NCBI GenBank assembly: GCA_017847885.1
Contig: JAGAUA010000044.1
Coordinates: forward strand, 186,001-250,000
Source: Oscillospiraceae bacterium
GTDB lineage: Bacteria; Bacillota; Clostridia; Oscillospirales; Ruminococcaceae
Length of the DNA stretch: 64,000 nucleotides
Direction of reading: 5' to 3'
Positions 61,992-64,000 of this stretch are shown in pieces; positions within the stretch are counted from its first letter, which is position 1; every line of letters starts with the position of its first letter. A program made the translations under genes and the position numbers. The notes beneath the pieces were generated by a model. It was not told the origin of the DNA, did not search any database, and saw nothing but the letters and a program-made list of their open reading frames with translations.

Positions 61992-64000
61992 TTACTTATT
62001 AAGTGCCGCAATAGACTGCTCTATCTTAGCCATCTTCTCCTGCGCCTTTGCAAGCTTAGCCTTTTCGGCCTCGACCTGCTGCGCGGGAGCCTTTGCAACA
62101 AAGCCTTGGTTGTTCAGCTTGTTCGACGAGAAGTCGATGTCCTTCTGAACTGCCGCCTTTTCCTTGTTAAGACGTGCAAGCTCCTTTTCCTTGTCAACAA
62201 GCTCGTCCATAGGAATGAAAATTCTTGCGCTGTCGGTAACTACCGTTACTGCGTCGGGCATTTCAACCTTTGCGGATATCTCGATATCGGACGCGGAAGC
62301 AAGCCTCTCGAAGAAAAGTCTGCCCTGCTCGAATATCTCCGCCTCGGCAGTCTCAATGTGGAGAGCAGCCTTCTTTGAGGGCGGTACGTTCATTTCCGCA
62401 CGACGGTTTCTTATGCCTCTGATAGCAGCGATTATCTTCTCGAACTGCGCTTCCTCTGCGGCAAAGTCAAGCTTTTCGTCGTATGTGGGGAACTCGGAGA
62501 GAATACACGGAACGCCGCTGTCGGAAACGGCAGACCATATCTCCTCGGTAATGAACGGCATGAACGGGTGGAGAAGCTTCAGCATACCCTGCATTACCCA
62601 TACAAGAACAGCCTGCGCTGTTGCAGCAGTTTCGCCGCCTGCGGCAATTCTCGGCTTGGTAAGCTCGATGTACCAATCGCAGTAGATGTCCCAGATAAAG
62701 TCGTAAAGCTTTGCAACCGCAACGCCCAGCTCGAATGCTTCAAGGTTTTCGTTGACTTCCTTTGCAAGGCGGTTGAACTTGCTTATTATCCACTTATCCT
62801 CAACGTTAAGCTTTTCGGGCAGACCGTTCAACTTGAAGTCGTCGGGGAGGTTCATCATAATGAAGCGTGAAGCGTTCCAAAGCTTGTTTGCAAAGTTTCT
62901 TGAAGCCTTAACCTTTTCCTCCATGTAACGCATATCGTTACCCGGAGCGTTGCCCGTTGCAAGCATAAAGCGGAGAGCGTCAGCGCCGTACTTGTCTATT
63001 TCCTCAAGGGGGTCAACGCCGTTGCCAAGCGACTTGGACATCTTTCTGCCCTGGGAGTCGCGTACAAGACCGTGGATAAGAACGGTATCGAAAGGCACCT
63101 CGCCCATATGCTCAAGACCGCTGAACATCATTCTGATTACCCAGAAGAAGATGATGTCATAGCCCGTAACAAGGGTGTTTGTGGGGTAGAAATATTTCAA
63201 GTCCTCGGTATTTTCGGGCCAGCCGAGAGTGGAGAAGGGCCAAAGCGCCGAGCTGAACCATGTGTCGAGAGTGTCCTCGTCCTGGCGCATAGGCTTGCCG
63301 CACTTGGGGCAAACCGCGGTGTTTTCCTTGGTAACCACCATTTCGCCGCAGTCATCGCAGTAGAACGCAGGTATCTGATGTCCCCACCAAACCTGGCGGG
63401 AGATACACCAGTCCTTGATATTTTCAAGCCAATGGTAATAAATCTTGTCAAAACGCTCGGGAACAAACTTTGTTTTGCCCGACTTAACAGCCTCGATAGC
63501 AGGCTTTGCAAGGGGTTCCATCTTAACGAACCACTGTGTTGAGACCTTAGGCTCAACGGTTGTTCCGCAGCGGTAGCAGGTGCCAACGTTGTGAGCGTGG
63601 TCCTCGACCTTGATAAGTGCGCCCTCTGCTTCAAGGTCGGCAACGATAGCCTTGCGCGCGTCGTATCTGTCCATGCCTGCGTACTTGGGATAATCCGCAA
63701 CAATCTTAGCGTCGTCGGTCATAACGTTGATTACGGGCAGGTTGTGGCGCAGACCCACTTCAAAGTCGTTGGGGTCGTGTGCGGGAGTGATCTTTACAAC
63801 GCCCGTACCGAAATCCATTTCAACGTAAGTATCGGCAACAATAGGTATCTCGCGGTGAACGATAGGGAGAATGACCGTCTTGCCGATAAGGTGCTTGTAG
63901 CGCTCGTCATCGGGGTGAACAGCAACAGCGGTATCACCCAAAAGGGTCTCGGGACGTGTTGTTGCAAGCTCGATATATCCGCTGCCGTCGGAAAGAGGGT
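61992..64000 (-). CDS. valS: Valine--tRNA ligase (C-terminal part, runs off window)
   Basis: ValS charges tRNA-Val and edits mischarged threonine. About 669 residues are visible. They begin inside the CP1 editing domain (ELATTRPETLLGDTAVAVHPDD). Then come the CP core with its zinc-binding cysteines (CGTTVEPKVSTQWFV; CDDCGEMV; CPKCGKPM), the KMSKS signature in GRKMSKSLGNG, the anticodon-binding helices and the C-terminal coiled coil (KELARLNKEKAAVQKDIDF). The HIGH motif lies outside the window. The coding frame continues to base 64000. Confidence 0.97.
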   Translation of the reverse strand, partial: PLSDGSGYIELATTRPETLLGDTAVAVHPDDERYKHLIGKTVILPIVHREIPIVADTYVEMDFGTGVVKITPAHDPNDFEVGLRHNLPVINVMTDDAKIVADYPKYAGMDRYDARKAIVADLEAEGALIKVEDHAHNVGTCYRCGTTVEPKVSTQWFVKMEPLAKPAIEAVKSGKTKFVPERFDKIYYHWLENIKDWCISRQVWWGHQIPAFYCDDCGEMVVTKENTAVCPKCGKPMRQDEDTLDTWFSSALWPFSTLGWPENTEDLKYFYPTNTLVTGYDIIFFWVIRMMFSGLEHMGEVPFDTVLIHGLVRDSQGRKMSKSLGNGVDPLEEIDKYGADALRFMLATGNAPGNDMRYMEEKVKASRNFANKLWNASRFIMMNLPDDFKLNGLPEKLNVEDKWIISKFNRLAKEVNENLEAFELGVAVAKLYDFIWDIYCDWYIELTKPRIAAGGETAATAQAVLVWVMQGMLKLLHPFMPFITEEIWSAVSDSGVPCILSEFPTYDEKLDFAAEEAQFEKIIAAIRGIRNRRAEMNVPPSKKAALHIETAEAEIFEQGRLFFERLASASDIEISAKVEMPDAVTVVTDSARIFIPMDELVDKEKELARLNKEKAAVQKDIDFSSNKLNNQGFVAKAPAQQVEAEKAKLAKAQEKMAKIEQSIAALNK

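Overview
The window looks like chromosomal DNA of a Gram-positive anaerobe of the class Clostridia, most probably a Ruminococcus-like member of the Oscillospirales. The grounds are strong AGGAGG-type ribosome binding sites, TTGACA/TATAAT promoters with 17-base spacers, the order rimP-nusA-ylxR-ylxQ-infB-rbfA-nrnA-truB-ribF, a domain-permuted family 3 glycosidase of the kind known from Ruminococcus albus, and many small families typical of Clostridia. It is mostly core genome. I see no prophage, integrase, transposase gene, CRISPR array or rRNA. Genus-level placement is inference.

Layout. 1-4667: the N-terminal part of secA (minus), a zinc-ribbon/membrane/TPR-like protein and a LacI-type sensor fused to a diguanylate cyclase. 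4687-9337: a family 3 glycosidase (minus), a CobU-like P-loop protein and a lone pilT. 9373-14600: a palindromic repeat cluster, pyrG, a DHH phosphoesterase, an AraC/GyrI regulator, a HEAT-like protein, a TfoX-domain protein and tRNA-Arg(CCT). 14640-16920: a two-gene radical-SAM DNA-repair operon behind LexA-like boxes. 16936-25235: a flavodoxin-domain protein with 13-residue repeats, deoC-deoB, putP, a P-loop ATPase and an HD-domain protein. 25361-28477: a LUD protein, a candidate small RNA, a 2-hydroxyacyl-CoA dehydratase-like protein and a FliD-like protein. 28478-32542: flotillin, NfeD, a previously unlisted 39-residue membrane peptide, an XRE/TPR regulator and a membrane protein. Three promoters here share one 15-base palindrome. 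32551-36441: an aminotransferase, dut with a MITE-like element in its leader, and a frameshifted BspA-like lipoprotein. 36473-46235: the rimP-to-ribF translation and RNA operon, then gltX. 46348-51124: a Gld-type ABC export system with a DUF4340 protein. 51301-54884: a small conserved protein, then an AAA+ ATPase with an ABC binding lipoprotein and permease. 54925-57859: a chemoreceptor broken by two frameshifts, a DUF1294 protein and a GNAT acetyltransferase. 57992-60354: galT and an amidohydrolase. 60463-64000: a tandem pair of zinc-ribbon membrane paralogs and valS, whose N-terminus lies beyond the window.

How parts work together. The translation block couples ribosome maturation (rimP, rbfA), transcription and RNA factors (nusA, rnpM, ylxQ), initiation (infB), nanoRNA turnover (nrnA), tRNA modification (truB), flavin synthesis (ribF) and charging (gltX). 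deoC and deoB form a deoxyribose-phosphate salvage pair. The 28.5-32.5 kb block looks like an envelope-stress module under one operator.

The main leads for new biology are the shared operator and micro-protein at 30848-31166, the LexA-like boxes before the radical-SAM operon, two genes whose Shine-Dalgarno sequence is separated from the start codon by a hairpin, and a paralog whose start codon is ATC where its twin has ATG. Three genes or leaders also carry or abut palindromic MITE-like elements. Homopolymer frameshifts in two genes mean sequence quality should be kept in mind.
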